NCBI RefSeq assembly: GCF_026914185.1
Contig: NC_070564.1
Span: 6,324,001-6,388,000 of the forward strand
DNA from: Puccinia triticina
Taxonomy: Eukaryota > Basidiomycota > Pucciniomycetes > Pucciniales > Pucciniaceae
DNA length: 64,000 nucleotides
Reading direction: 5' to 3'
Part shown: in pieces, positions 42,930-53,725 of the stretch
Position numbering within the stretch: position 1 is the stretch's first letter
Layout: the number at the start of each line of letters is the position of its first letter
Made by a program: the position numbers and the translations under genes
The notes under the pieces: model-generated
Databases searched by the model: none
Told to the model about the DNA's origin: nothing
What the model saw: only the letters and a program-made list of their open reading frames with translations

Positions 42930-43960
42930 GGTGAGAACTGAATAACCAGTAATTGCTGGATTGACTGGACAGAGAGGCCTTGCTGGGACATTCAGATTAT
43001 GGTGATTTTTGTTTTGGGGGGGTGGGTGAGGTAGGCCATTGAGGCTAGTTTTGGTAGGACCAAGAGGTTTGGTGAGGTTAGTGTTGATGGGAAAGGGGAT
43101 GGAGTTGCTGTTGGTGAGGGTTGGCTGGAGGATATTCCAACTGCCCGGATTGGATGTGATGATATAACTACTGTGTTGGGCAGAAACTGTGATATGCTTA
43201 CTAAGCGCATACCTCAGAAATCCAAAAATATGAAAAAGACCAAGGTTATTTCAAAACACAATATGTAACACCGTCACTTTGGGTCTTCAACGCACGAGCT
43301 TTCCACCCTGGACAATTGCGGGCAACCCAAGCTCCTATTGCAGAGGGAACCTCTAGCTTAACACAAACCCCTTGTTTCAGAGGGAGGCGGGTGAAACACC
43401 GCCGGGCGCCTCTCGCGGAGCGAGCCTCTGAAAGAGGGGATTGTGGGGTATCCCTGACTTTTGGTGTGAGCGGTTTTGAAATTTAGGTGGGAGGAATTTG
43501 TCTCCACTTGTTCCCTATCTTGCAGAGGGAATTTTTGGAGGCCTGTTACACCAATTGAAAGGCCTACATCCGGCCCTTCCCATGCCCAAGCATGGATAAA
43601 ACTCAGCAAACCATCTGGTGGCCATGGCCCTTTGAAGTTTTACATTTTTGAGACAAGTGACCAGCAGATTGTTCAGGGCTTGCACTGTAATCAAGCCTGC
43701 CAGTCGGATGCCATGAATTGCGGCCGTCAATGATCTAAAAAAACCTGACGGGCTGTATCTTCTATAGTACAGCTCCATGTGGATTCCCATTCCTTCCTGC
43801 TCCGAGCTCAGCTCCAGCTTTCAAGTCTCAGGAAAGTGAGGTTTTTGTGAAGAATGTTTAATAATAAAAAATACCAGCAGGAAGGCAAGATGCTCGCCTG
43901 CTGGGAAATGTGCATCTCATCCAAGGGGGAGCTCATATGAAGACACTATCCACGGTTGAA
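42930..43960. other. gene-free stretch
   Basis: Contains a small palindrome of about 75 bases (43366-43443, AACCCCTTGTTTCAGAGG and its near complement) whose parts recur at 44247-44320. No open frame of interest. Confidence 0.35.
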
Positions 43961-43972
43961 GTGAATATTACC

Positions 43973-44187
43973 TAGAGATTGTCATTTGGCACCTGTTGGG
44001 GGGTACCTGTCACACTTCAAACCATGCTATCCACACAACCAGGCACCAGCAATGCAAGCAGAGGGTGCAGTAATCCTCAAGGTTAAGTCCTGGACCCTTC
44101 ATCTGCTTGGCTGGTGGCTAAAAGTGTGCAGCGCTTGTTCTGAAGTGTGGCAGGTACCCCCCAACAGGTGCCAAATGACAATCTCTA
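43973..44187. mobile_element. 215-bp hAT-type MITE with 8-bp TSD
   Basis: A perfect 37-bp terminal inverted repeat starting TAGAGATTGTCATTTGGCAC. Flanked by ATATTACC at 43965-43972 and 44188-44195. The 8-bp duplication and TAGAG start fit hAT. No open frame. Confidence 0.9.
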
Positions 44188-44347
44188 ATATTACCCAAAA
44201 TACAGCAAAAATGGGAAATCTCTCACCTCAGGACGGGCACCTAAGTTGCAAGCCCCTCTTCCAGAGGCTCGCTTCGCGAGGCGCCCCTGGCGCGCCAGTC
44301 CCCCGGCCCCTGGAACAAGGTTTTTCCCCGTGCGGAGTAACCCCCTC

Positions 44348-44659
44348 GAATACAGAATTATTCCGCATGTACTGACAAAGGCTAGCAATATATTAATTTA
44401 ATTTTTATTTTGGGTGTAATAATCAGCATGTCACAGATTATATTGCTCGTGATTATTTCACTGATTGGAGGACTTCCCGTCATTTTTGAATAAATCTGGA
44501 ATTTCAGATTTCGCAGGGAAATCTGGAATTTGGGACTCTGGATTGCTTTGGGGATCTTCGGGGACCTAGATTCTGCTGCAAAATCTGAAATCTGGCGGCT
44601 CAGATCTGACTTTCCAGATTGACGGGAAGTCCTCCATTATATTGGTGCCAAACGGGGCC
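44348..44659. mobile_element. truncated PIF/Harbinger end (same family as 47818-48627)
   Basis: Matches the right-hand ~130 bases of the element at 47818-48627 (TTCCGCATGTACTGACAAA ... GGTGCCAAACGGGGCC) nearly base for base, but is interrupted by a 169-bp MITE (44467-44635). The left end of the element is missing. Confidence 0.8.
44467..44635. mobile_element. 169-bp MITE with 3-bp TSD and a visible empty site
   Basis: Perfect 16-bp inverted ends GGAGGACTTCCCGTCA. Flanked by ATT (44464-44466, 44636-44638). The homologous uninterrupted sequence TTTCACTGATTATATTGG is present at about 48597-48613, so the insertion and its 3-bp duplication are certain. Family not assigned. Confidence 0.9.
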
Positions 44660-44669
44660 TCACAACACG

Positions 44670-44795
44670 CCCTCCGCTTGGGTGCTGATAAACCCACACC
44701 CCCTATTTTGGGGGCACACCCACGCCCACACCCTTGAAAAATGGGTGTGCCGCCAAACACATCCACTTTTGGGCGGGTTTTGGCATGTATACACC
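44670..44795. repeat. repeat shared in inverse with 48925-49030
   Basis: GATAAACCCACACCCCCTATTTTGGGGGCACACCCACGCCC and following bases (described in parts: GATAAAC, ACACCCC, TTTTGGGGGCACACCCACG, TTGAAAAA) reappear reverse-complemented near 48930-49025. Confidence 0.6.
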
Positions 44796-44816
44796 CAAAA
44801 ATACACGCCTTTTTTA

Positions 44817-46230
44817 GTCGGCGAGCCTGGATAACATGCACATATCCAGGCTCGCCAAGAATTTTCCGCCCGGCGCGTGCATAGGATACATAATCCAGGC
44901 TTGCAGAGAGGTTACCCTCCGGAGGGGGGATACATGTACTTATGCTGCTCGTCAAGAGGAAACAAGGGGATTCCTCCCGGTGTGGAACTACTCTGAGGGA
45001 AGAATAGAGCTTGAGAGGGATTTGGTGCTTGAAGGGCTGCCTCTCAGGGGAACAAGAAAAAGAATATAAGAGTATGGACTCTTAAGGAAAGGTGTGGCTA
45101 TGGAGATTCTTGAGGTATGTCTAACGGTTTAATTTCTACTAATCTAATAGCAAGTTAAAGGTAATGTAAAGTCTGTCCAACCTGATATATTTGGCATAGA
45201 CTTATCAAGCTTGTCCACTCTGATTTAATGGCGTAAGCTAGGCTAGTGAATGGTGACCAGTTATCTGAATTTCTGGGGCAGGATCTGATGGGGAACAAAA
45301 GGCAGGGCCAAAGAGGGCAGACTATATACAAAATATTATGGGGCTGAGTTGTGGTTGGAAGAAAAGATGAAAAAGTGAAAATTCTCAATCAAGGGGCTGA
45401 GGCTGAAACTGCTATGGGGATGGAAAGTTCTGGAATGAGGCTGGAATGTGGAGAGACAATGAAACATCAGAAGAAAGGGATTACATATCATATGAGAGTC
45501 TGAAAAGGGAAGGGCTGAAACCAAAGGGTACAAGGGTTAACCAAGATGGGATCTCCATGGTTATTACATGTGTGGCTAATTCCAAATTGGGGTTGTTATA
45601 CTGGATTGGGAAGGGAGGAAAAGATGATGAATATCCAGGGTCTTTCCTAATAGTCCGGCTCTGTCTGATGGGTGACTTTCTCCCACTTGTGCCTAGCTGT
45701 GTGCTTGAGAAATACTGAGTTGGTGTAGGTGGGTATCCAGAAGGTGGGGAAAAAGGGTGAAGAGAGAATGGGGGGCCTGTTGATGGGTATGAGTTGTCCT
45801 GGCCTTGATCCTTAAGGGAGGTGGGTGCTTGAGTATTCCAGAGAGGGTTATATTGAGGGAAAAAGACTTTGATTTTGGTGCCATATTCAGGATTGGCTTA
45901 CCACACCGGTGCTAGCATTAGCCACATCCCCTCTCCCCCCAGGAGGGAAGGCCCACCTCCCTCTCCCATCTCGCCGGTCAAAGAGGAGCTCCTGGGGAGC
46001 CTAGATTGTACCCAGGCTTGCCAAGGGGTTTCCCCGGCGAGTAGGACACATAATCCAGGCTTGCCAAGAGATTTCCTTCCGGCAAGGAGGATATATGTAT
46101 CCTCCTCGCCAAGAGGTTTCCTCTCGGCCTTCCCTCCTGCCCTTTTCAAGCGGGAAAACTCTTGGCAAGAAGGATACATATTGTATCCTCCTTGCCAAGA
46201 GGAAACAAGGGAATTCCTCCTGGTGCGAGT
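44817..46230. repeat. cluster of GGCTTGCCAAGAG / TTTCCTC hairpins
   Basis: Repeated blocks such as CCAGGCTTGCCAAGAGATTT, CTCGCCAAGAGGTTTCCTCTCGG and CTTGCCAAGAGGAAACAAGG lie at 44820-44995 and 46010-46230. Many are short hairpins (GCCAAGAGG...CCTCTCGGC). The 45050-45900 interval between has only short frames and no recognised gene. Confidence 0.5.
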
Positions 46231-46297
46231 ATTAGCCGTATCCCTCCTTCCCCCCGCTTGAAAAGGGCAGGAGGCGAGGCCCTCCCTCCCTCCTCAT

Positions 46298-46405
46298 CTC
46301 ACCGGACAAAGAGGAGGGCTCTCCTCTCGCCGGTCAAAGAGGAGGGCTCTCCTCTTGCCGGTCAAAGAGGAGGGCTCTCCTCTCGCCGGTCAAAGAGGAG
46401 CAATG
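46298..46405. repeat. 28-bp tandem repeat
   Basis: GAGGAGGGCTCTCCTCTCGC plus CGGTCAAA repeats about four times with a 28-base period. Each unit contains the GAGGAG/CTCCTC hairpin. Confidence 0.85.
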
Positions 46406-46440
46406 GCCCCATTCTTTTACCGGGGAAGGGGACGTTGTGG

Positions 46441-47448
46441 TAAGACCAATCAAAACCAAAATCTTTTAAAATAGGTTAAAAATACATTTCACATACATTA
46501 AATTTATATACATACCGTCAAAAAGCGTGGAAGAATTCAGTTTACAAGTCATAAGGCTATTACATACAAATTACACAAGAACTGTTTATCTTAAAGCGCT
46601 CAAAAGCGCTGAACACCCTTGAAATCACATGTACACAATTTTGTTTTCACATGGTGTTTATTTTATCACAAGTTCACTTAAAAACCACTCATATCTTGGC
46701 AATCACCTGAATTAGGTCATATTTTCCCCACTTTGATCTTCAATCACATGTAGCAAATCACTTCTTAGACGTAATTTTCCTTCCCAATTAGTCCAAGCCA
46801 AGTGATCTTAACCCAAAGAGGAAAATTGTTTTCATTACATATGTAAATCTTTCCCAACTGGTACATTTATTTCACATTACATTGAACAGCTTTCCTCATT
46901 AGTACATTTATTTCACTACATTGTAAATCACTCTCAGACGTGATTTTTCCTATAAAAGGAGGCCTCTCTTGCTCCTTCTTGTTTTCTTTCCCCCTCATGC
47001 TTGCATTAGTGAATGAAAATTGATATCATTCAGCAGACATCACTTCAAAAATTGCCCCCTTCCAACATTGTCTTATAAAATTGCCCCTTATCAAATATTG
47101 CCTCAACTTCTCACTTTGACTCGAAAATCTGACTTATTAATTTAAATTCAGGAATCTCCCAGAGTAATCATCACGCCAAACTCTTCTAAATTATAACATT
47201 ACATCAAAATTACATATTACAAGGTTTATAAATAGCAACAAGATTTAAATAGCTTAATTCAGGAAGATTGCGCCACACTAAATTAATAGTGTATCTCCCA
47301 GAGCTTAATTACAGGAGGGCATCCCTTCAAGCACCCGTGTAAACTGTCAAATCTTTGATCTTTACATTTCCCCTCCAAGCTCTGCTTACGCCCTGCGTGA
47401 GAGTTCCACAACGTACGGCCTCGCACACCTCTTTACAGCTGAGCTGTA
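46441..47448. other. AT-rich, gene-free, LTR-like promoter inside
   Basis: No open frame of note. TATAAAAGGAGGCCTCTCTT at 46951 resembles the TATA region of the LTRs at 3642-4681 and 16348-17255, so a third, diverged LTR of that family may lie here, but I found no ends. Confidence 0.35.
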
Positions 47449-47817
47449 CGCCCTGTAAAAACCCCGGGGAAGGAAGAAAAGGTACCACCCGACTACACGA
47501 TCATAGCGGGCATCAACTCTCCCCCGGAGAGGTATAACACCAGGCCATAACACTCCCCCGCAAGCCAATATCACTGATAACAGAGTTGAACACCAAATGG
47601 GCTGGTGTGAAACTACATACAAATCTAAGTGTTACTCCCCGACAGACTTGTTAACTGTCAACTTTCACGCATACTGGTTACTATACTAATGCTATTTCTT
47701 AAAGACTATACTATGATTTATCTTAAAATGGGACTTTTGGCACCCATGAATCGTGGAACTATTTTAAGGCAACCACACTCCTAAACCAATAATCAATAAT
47801 ATGCTTAGGCCCTGTTT

Positions 47818-48627
47818 GGCACCAATATAATCAGCGATATATTTCACAGATTATATTGGTGAAATACCAATGGTGTTTGGCGGAGCAATATATCCAATTT
47901 CCTGTAATTACATTACTACCCCTTGATATATCGGCAGCTCAGACCCGGCACACACATACATATCATACACCCTCTCCACTGGTCATAAAGGGGATTGACC
48001 AGTGCTCAATGTGTACACCACCTCTCGATGATCTCGATGACCAGTCGACTGGTCATTAAGAAGGAGGATACATACACCTTCTAATAGATGACGGGTCACA
48101 CAAGTCATCCAGGTGTTGTATATTCCTTCTTGATGACCAGTCAACCGGTCATCAAGAGGTTGGGTTCCTCTGGATGACCGTTCAAACAGGCCATCCCAAA
48201 GCCTCTTGATGGCTTGTTTGACCGGTCACAGAGATTGACCGGTTGATCTTGTTGACCGTTCATTGAGATCAATCAAGAGGACTTCAACCTTTTGATGACC
48301 GGTTGACCGGTCATTGAAAGGGTGAAATCCACCAGAGACCAGTTTAAAGAGGTCAAGTTTCCTGTTTTTGTTTTTGCTTTTGACGACCGGTTGAGCAGTC
48401 ATCAAGAGGGAAAAGTTCCTGGCAGGGATGACTTTTTGGAATGGTCATCCCAAAGGTGTACAATCTGCGTCGGACCGGGGTGAAGTGTACATAATAATTA
48501 TTCCGCATGTACTGACAAACGCTAGCAATATATTAATTTAATTTTTATTTTGGGTGTAATAATCAGCATGTCACAGATTATATCTCTCGTGATTATTTCA
48601 CTGATTATATTGGTGCCAAACGGGGCC
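47818..48627. mobile_element. PIF/Harbinger-type element with TTA TSD, nested in TRIM
   Basis: Ends GGCCCTGTTTGGCACCAATA and the complement of GGCCCCGTTTGGCACCAATA (27-bp inverted repeat, one mismatch), flanked by TTA at 47815-47817 and 48628-48630. 810 bp, no transposase. The centre (about 47985-48425) is a palindromic GACCGGTC satellite. Confidence 0.88.
47985..48425. repeat. GACCGGTC palindromic satellite inside the Harbinger element
   Basis: Units such as TTGATGACCAGTCAACCGGTCATCAAGAGG (GATGACC and GGTCATC arms) repeat about eight times with varied spacers. Same motif as the arrays at 16225 and 22310. Confidence 0.75.
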
Positions 48628-48740
48628 TTATATATAAGACTAGGAGCAGCTAACACAGTTATGTCATGTTATGTGAGACAAGCTGGGGAGGTGTGACATG
48701 TGCGAGATGTAGGCAATGGGAATTGAACACGCGACAGAGG

Positions 48741-48759
48741 GAACACTGGGCTCATAACC
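48741..48759 (-). promoter_or_regulatory. TRIM primer-binding site, initiator-tRNA half-molecule type
   Basis: GGTTATGAGCCCAGTG directly after the 5' LTR is complementary to the anticodon stem-loop of initiator tRNA-Met (CTCATAACC core). Drosophila copia and yeast Ty5 prime from this internal tRNA site rather than from the CCA end. Confidence 0.65.
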
Positions 48760-48869
48760 TGTAAAATCCCCGGGGAAGGAAGAAAAGGTACCACCTGACT
48801 ACACGATTGTAGCGGGTATCAACTCTCCCCCGGAGAGGTATAACACCAGGCCATAACACGCCCAACACA

Positions 48870-49688
48870 AGAGCGTGCAACCTTGAATGCCTGTTTAGCA
48901 AGGATTGCTAAGAAGGACGTGTGCACGCCACAACATGTCCCAAAGTGGGTGTGTTGGCGCACACACTTTTTTCAAGGGAGTGGGCGTGGGTGTGCCCCCA
49001 AAACGGGGTGTGCGTTTATCAAAGCCACCCCCTCTTGACTGCGCCTAACCTCAAGTTGCTCCCCCTTTCCGCTGGTGGCGAAACTCCAACTTCAAGCCAC
49101 CAAAGCCACCCACCCTTCAGCCAAACTTTACATAAGGGATGCTAACCCTTGCTGCTGCAAAATCAGCGCTACTTTGTGCACACATGTTAGCCGCGGGCTT
49201 CCTCTGCTTATCGCACCTAGCTGCGGCGAGGTCAGCGCAACTATTGCAAGATTCTTTGAAGTATTGCAACGGACAGTTGAAAAGTCTTTTACTTATTCAA
49301 ACTTTTGTAGTCTTTTTAATGACTTTTTGTCAACATGTTTGAGAGACTACTTGTTATGCTTGTGCTCCTTTTCTTTTGTTTATTCTTAAATATTTATGTC
49401 TGTCTATTTTATTTTATTTGTCTAGGTAGCTGGTTGACAATAAGAGGGACAATGATATTAATTAACACTATTTATAAAAAAGCTTCTATGCTGAAATATG
49501 ATTCAACTGCCTGGCTAAGTTCAAGCATCCAGGAGACAGGATGGAGATAGGAATGGGTGGCAAGCCCAAACTTTCACTAAAATTTCAAAACAATCATTTC
49601 ACATCTTTGTGTTGGGTTCCAAGCTGTCATGTAGATTTTTTGATGCAGATTCTTGCCATGTAAATTAAGCTGAACCCCTAAAGGTACT
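48870..49688. other. gene-free stretch with one inverse repeat
   Basis: About 48925-49030 is the reverse complement of the 44670-44795 repeat. The rest (to 49688) has short hydrophobic frames without support. Confidence 0.4.
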
Positions 49689-51036
49689 GCCGCAAAGCCG
49701 CCTTGGTCTCTAGTTTATACACTTCAAGGATAATTAAATTTCCCAAAACAAATACTCAAAGTTTGAGGTTGGGAAAATCATTGAAAAAAAATCACTCTGT
49801 ACTGAAAAAAAATGTGAACTGAGCGTGCTCAGCCAAAAAAATAAAAATGTGTCAGACTGAGTAAAAAAAAATGGGGCACATTTTTAGGGTGATTTGTTGG
49901 ACAGGCCTGCACAAGGCCCGCATGGGCCCCTAACAGGCCCGTTGGGCCCATTGAAAAAGTAGTAATTGTTTGGAATTCCAATGCTCTGCTAAAATGTGAA
50001 ATGGGTCAAACTGAATAAAAAACATGGGGGTACATTTTTGGGGAGATTTTTTAGACGGGCCTGAATGAGGCCCACATGGGCCCCACAAAGCCCACTGGGC
50101 CCATTGAAAGAGTAGCCCTGGTTAAGAAAGCATATGCTCAGCTAAGAAATAAAAATGTGTCAGACTGAGTAAAAACCCTAGGGGCACATTGTTGGGGAGG
50201 CTTTTTGGACAGGCCTGCATCAGGCCCGTATGGGCCAACAGATTTCCAAGGGAAGGAAAGGGCCTGGACATACATTCTGTGAGTGCACAAATGTCATGCA
50301 GATGTCAGAAGCCCTTCAATATCTTCTGTTGATTAGTGGTCAATTGGTGCTGTTCTCAAACATCATATGGGCATTCTTAAGCAATACTACTTTTGGGTTG
50401 GCCAAACCAGCTTTGGGTGGGCCCTGATGGGCCTGATGCAGGTCTGTCAATAAGCCCTCCCCAAAAGTGTTGCCCCATGTTTTCTACTCAGGTTGACACA
50501 TTCAGGTTGACACATTTTTGTTTCTTAGCTGAGCATAGGCATTCTTGACCAAGGCTACTCTTTCAATGGGCCCAGTGGGCTTTGTGGGGGCCATGTGGGC
50601 CTCATTCAGGCCCGTCCAAAACATCTCCCCAAAAATGTACCCCCTCATTTTTCATTCATTTCAACCCATTTCACATTTTAGCAGAGCATGGGAATTCCAA
50701 ACAAATACTACTTTTTCGATGGGCCCAACGGGCCTGTTAGGGGCCCATGCGGGCCTTGTGCAGGCCCATCCAACCAATCAACCCAAAAATGTTCCCCATT
50801 GTTTTTTACTCAGTCTGACACATTTTTATTTTTTTGGCTGAGCACGCTCAGTTCACATTTTTTTTCAGTATGGAGTGATTTTTTTCAATGATTTTCCCAA
50901 CCTCAAACTGTGAGTATTTGTTTTGGGAAATTTAATTATCCTTGAAGTGATATAATTCAATGCAAATTTCTCAAATCAGAGGTTACCAGATCTCTGAAAC
51001 TAGCTATTACTAGAGGCCAAGGCGGCTCCGCCGCTG
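49689..51036. mobile_element. 1.35-kb foldback element with long inverted ends
   Basis: Left end GCCGCAAAGCCGCCTTGGTCTCTAGT-like, right end ACTAGAGGCCAAGGCGGC plus TCCGCCGCTG, i.e. inverted. The arms continue with CTTCAAGGATAATTAAATTT, GAGCGTGCTCAG and AAAATGTGTCAGACTGAGTA and their complements near 50800-50950. Inside each arm a ~140-180-base unit (TGTGTCAGACTGAGTAAAAA ... GGGCCCATTGAAA) repeats two to three times. No transposase. Confidence 0.75.
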
Positions 51037-51748
51037 GGGGGTTCAACCCAAAGTTAACCCTACCACCAAAAAAGTCAAACTCTATGCAACACCAACTCCA
51101 GGTCAAATGCCGAAAGAATCAAAGCACGGCACCAATAAACCCATATTACAAAGACTAAGATGTCCCAACCATAATTGTGTAGGGCCTTTTGCATCGCCGC
51201 CATCTTATCTCTGTAAAAGTTTAACAGCTTATAGTAGGTCAAACCACGATTGTGAAACCGTCCGGGGGGACCAAGGGAAGGCCCAGTACCTACAGAAATC
51301 TATTTACAAAAGTTTTCCTATAGCCAACGCGCAAATGATTTTTTTTGGCTATAACAACATTCAAATTAATGTCACACTCATGGCAAAATCGGGATAACAG
51401 CTCAACATGCCGCCAATCTGAGATAAGATTCGTCTTTATCACGAATACAGTCAACATCTCGCCTACACTTGAACACATGGTAGGCCTTCTTCCAAAAAAC
51501 AACTCGACACGCCCAATGGGTGTTATCGAAAACGTAGAGAACTAACCACTTAAGCCCGGCCACTCTGAAACGCTATTCAACATAGCGGTGCCGGCGACAC
51601 GGCCTGAAGGAACCTAATCACAATGTAACAAAGGGAGCCAATCTTACAAGCCCGGCCCCTTTGGACCCCTAGTCAATATCCAGAGCGCCGGCGACGCGGC
51701 CTGAATGAACCTAATCACAATATCAAGATCAATTGGAATCCAATAATC
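51037..51748. other. gene-free stretch
   Basis: 3' flank of the gene ending at 51749. A roughly 60-base direct repeat occurs (about 51553-51610 and 51648-51710, each with CGGCGACRCGGCCTGAA and GAACCTAATCACAAT). Confidence 0.45.
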
Positions 51749-53085
51749 TCAGCCCTTAGAAGGTAATCTCACCTTAACAATACACCGGCTAGTCCGCCGA
51801 TCAACACCAATCAGCAAGCCCGAAAACCACGCCCGACACCCTAAGAGACTCGAGTTCAAGCCTAATGTTGTAGCTAGGGTTGGAGAAATGACGAAGTTTA
51901 CATGGACACGCTTAAAGTTGACATATATACATGTATTAGTTCTAATCGACTCGCCTAAATAGTCAGAACTACACACCTCGTGAACTGTCATAATTGAATA
52001 TTCAGGTCCCAGACCAGGGTGATTGCCAAATGACATTGAGAGTTCTACGATAGTCCCAATTGCGTTTACCGTTAGGTGATTAACACCTGAATAAGAAGTC
52101 GAGTCCGGAGTCGGGAGTGGCGTCGCCGACCTGAAGTCAAGTTTGAGTGATCCATCGCGACTGAAGCCAGAAATTGAACCTTTCATTGAGTAATTCCGCC
52201 GAGACAATATGTTCTTTCCGTTGAACGAGCTCGCGCTCAGGTTAACTGGAAAAAGTAGCTCCGGCCCAGGCGCGCTCGACCGGAGAGAAGCCCAAAGAAG
52301 ATTAGTCTCCACGACACCGAGCCTATCGATATCGTCCAAAACCTGCGCAAGAATGTCAGTGGTGTCAATTTAGAAAAGGCTGAATTTACTCACGTCGAAT
52401 TCTACGTAAACATCCCCCCAAAAACCGAGGCGGTCTTTATCGCCCAGTGAGTTTTTGGTTGACTTTAGCGCTCGGTTGCTCTGAACCATAATTCCACGTT
52501 AGCTCGCTTATCGAGTGATTTCGGGCAATGATTCTCCTGATGAATTCCTTGATGATAACCGAGTAGTTCAAACTATAATCTTATGCGTTTGGAGACTGGG
52601 ACAAAGTAAACTAACACCTAATATAGTTCGAAATTCCGGAAAAACGACTCCTTGCGCACAGGGTTCGCCTTGGTCACCAGGCGTTGCCATGCTCACCATA
52701 AACTCAGTGTGAACTGAAAAAGGGTCGGTGGCATTCCCGGCCTTCTTCTCTGGCAGAGCGAAGATTAGGTTGCCATTCACAACGTCAAAAAGGCCCCCAA
52801 GAGGAGAGAGAACCAAGGCACATCGTGTACGCCATGCCAGGGATTCAAGTTAGTCGAAGTATCATAATCCCCATTCGCCGCGCCACCGAGCGGCCTGCGT
52901 CGCACCAAGGTTCACGGGTCCGAGCTAGTTGTCTTAGCGACCATACACTTCCATTCACCGTAGGCGGTGCCTTGATAGAACGCTTGTGTTCGACAAAGAC
53001 GTCTTCGCGCGTTCATATTTGTTTCACTCATCTGGAAAAAGAAGATCAGTTTGATGGAGAGTCGTCCACCATGCTGTAGAAAGTC
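51749..53085 (-). CDS. OB-fold-like protein downstream of the Rep/helicase gene
   Basis: The last exon is clear: 52342-51749 (198 codons), after an intron 52393-52343 (GTGAGT...GCGCAG), preceded by an exon ending DKDRLGFWGDVYVEFD. Further coding frames reach up to about 53085 (ATG of MSETNMNARRRL) with introns not fully resolved. The last exon is beta-rich (NHLTVNAIGTIVELSMSF, TVHEVCSSDY, TCIYVNFKRVHVNFV, SGLLIGVDRRTSRCIVKV) and has the same general order of blocks as the protein at 58767-60168. I infer an OB-fold, ssDNA-binding-like role as in RPA genes carried by some Helitrons; no hallmark residues prove it. Confidence 0.5.
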
Positions 53086-53286
53086 ATGACCACCTCCGTT
53101 TAAGATAATTCAATGACCCCAGGTGTAGATTAATGCTGTGTACATTCATATACTCAACGAAAACCCTGCTTCCTTACAATAGGCAAACCGATCTTTCGAC
53201 ATGCCTATCATCGCTTGAACTCAATGTCCGAATTTCAAGATGCGCATGATGCTACATTGCCCCTGATAATCAAATTCTAATGAAGA

Positions 53287-53475
53287 TCAGTTCAGCACCT
53301 TATTGAAAGAGTTGCCCAGAAAACAAGCATATTGTCCGCCCTGAGAAACCAGAGATGACGAATGCTCTCCTTCCCAGACTGGCTCGCCAATATCCATTTG
53401 AGAATGAGCTTGACAAGAATTTAGGCTATGGCAACAATCCATGACACTGGCAAACATTAACAAAAATAAACTCAT
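53287..53475 (-). other. short ORF with signal-like N-terminus
   Basis: 62 codons starting MSLFLLMFASVMDCCHSLNS, then Gly/Ser-rich with a few cysteines. It could be a small secreted peptide or an exon of the neighbouring gene; no other support. Confidence 0.2.
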
Positions 53476-53725
53476 GCGAGATTAGCTTATCATCACAGGT
53501 CATGCATTTCAAGCGTTTCGAGGAGCATTAGACACCATCTGCTGCTTTATTTGTCAAGGTCACAAGGCGAAAAGAATCAAAACAACATTGAATTTGATGT
53601 GTAAACCAAACCTCAATTCTGTCGATTAATAGCGCTATGAAGACGCTCAGCATCGGCGTTGAATAAAACCCGTCTTTAATGGTTCGCACAGTTAGTAATC
53701 AGGAAAAATTTATAAGTTGCCTGGT

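Larger units (their letters stand above)
47454..48858 (-). mobile_element. miniature LTR retrotransposon (TRIM) with 99-bp LTRs
   Basis: Two 99-bp direct repeats (47454-47552 and 48760-48858), each TGTAAAA...CCATAACA on the plus strand, are flanked outside by CGCCC (47449-47453, 48859-48863), a 5-bp duplication. In minus orientation the LTR is TGTTATGGCC...TTTTACA, the primer-binding site follows at 48759-48741, and a purine tract (GCGGGGGAG) precedes the 3' LTR at 47553. The inside has no coding capacity and, without the nested Harbinger element, is only about 400 bases. Mobilised presumably by a copia element elsewhere. Confidence 0.85.

Noticed and set aside
43264..43550. Possible fourth hairpin-rich LTR (TGTAACACC...CTGTTACA)
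   Set aside because: Ends and an internal TTCCCTCTGCAA duplication are suggestive, but there is no flush target duplication and no GT at the repeat border.
48690..48760. tRNA-Met gene suggested by GGGCTCATAACC
   Set aside because: Only the anticodon-arm stretch is present, directly against an LTR; it is the primer-binding site, not a tRNA.
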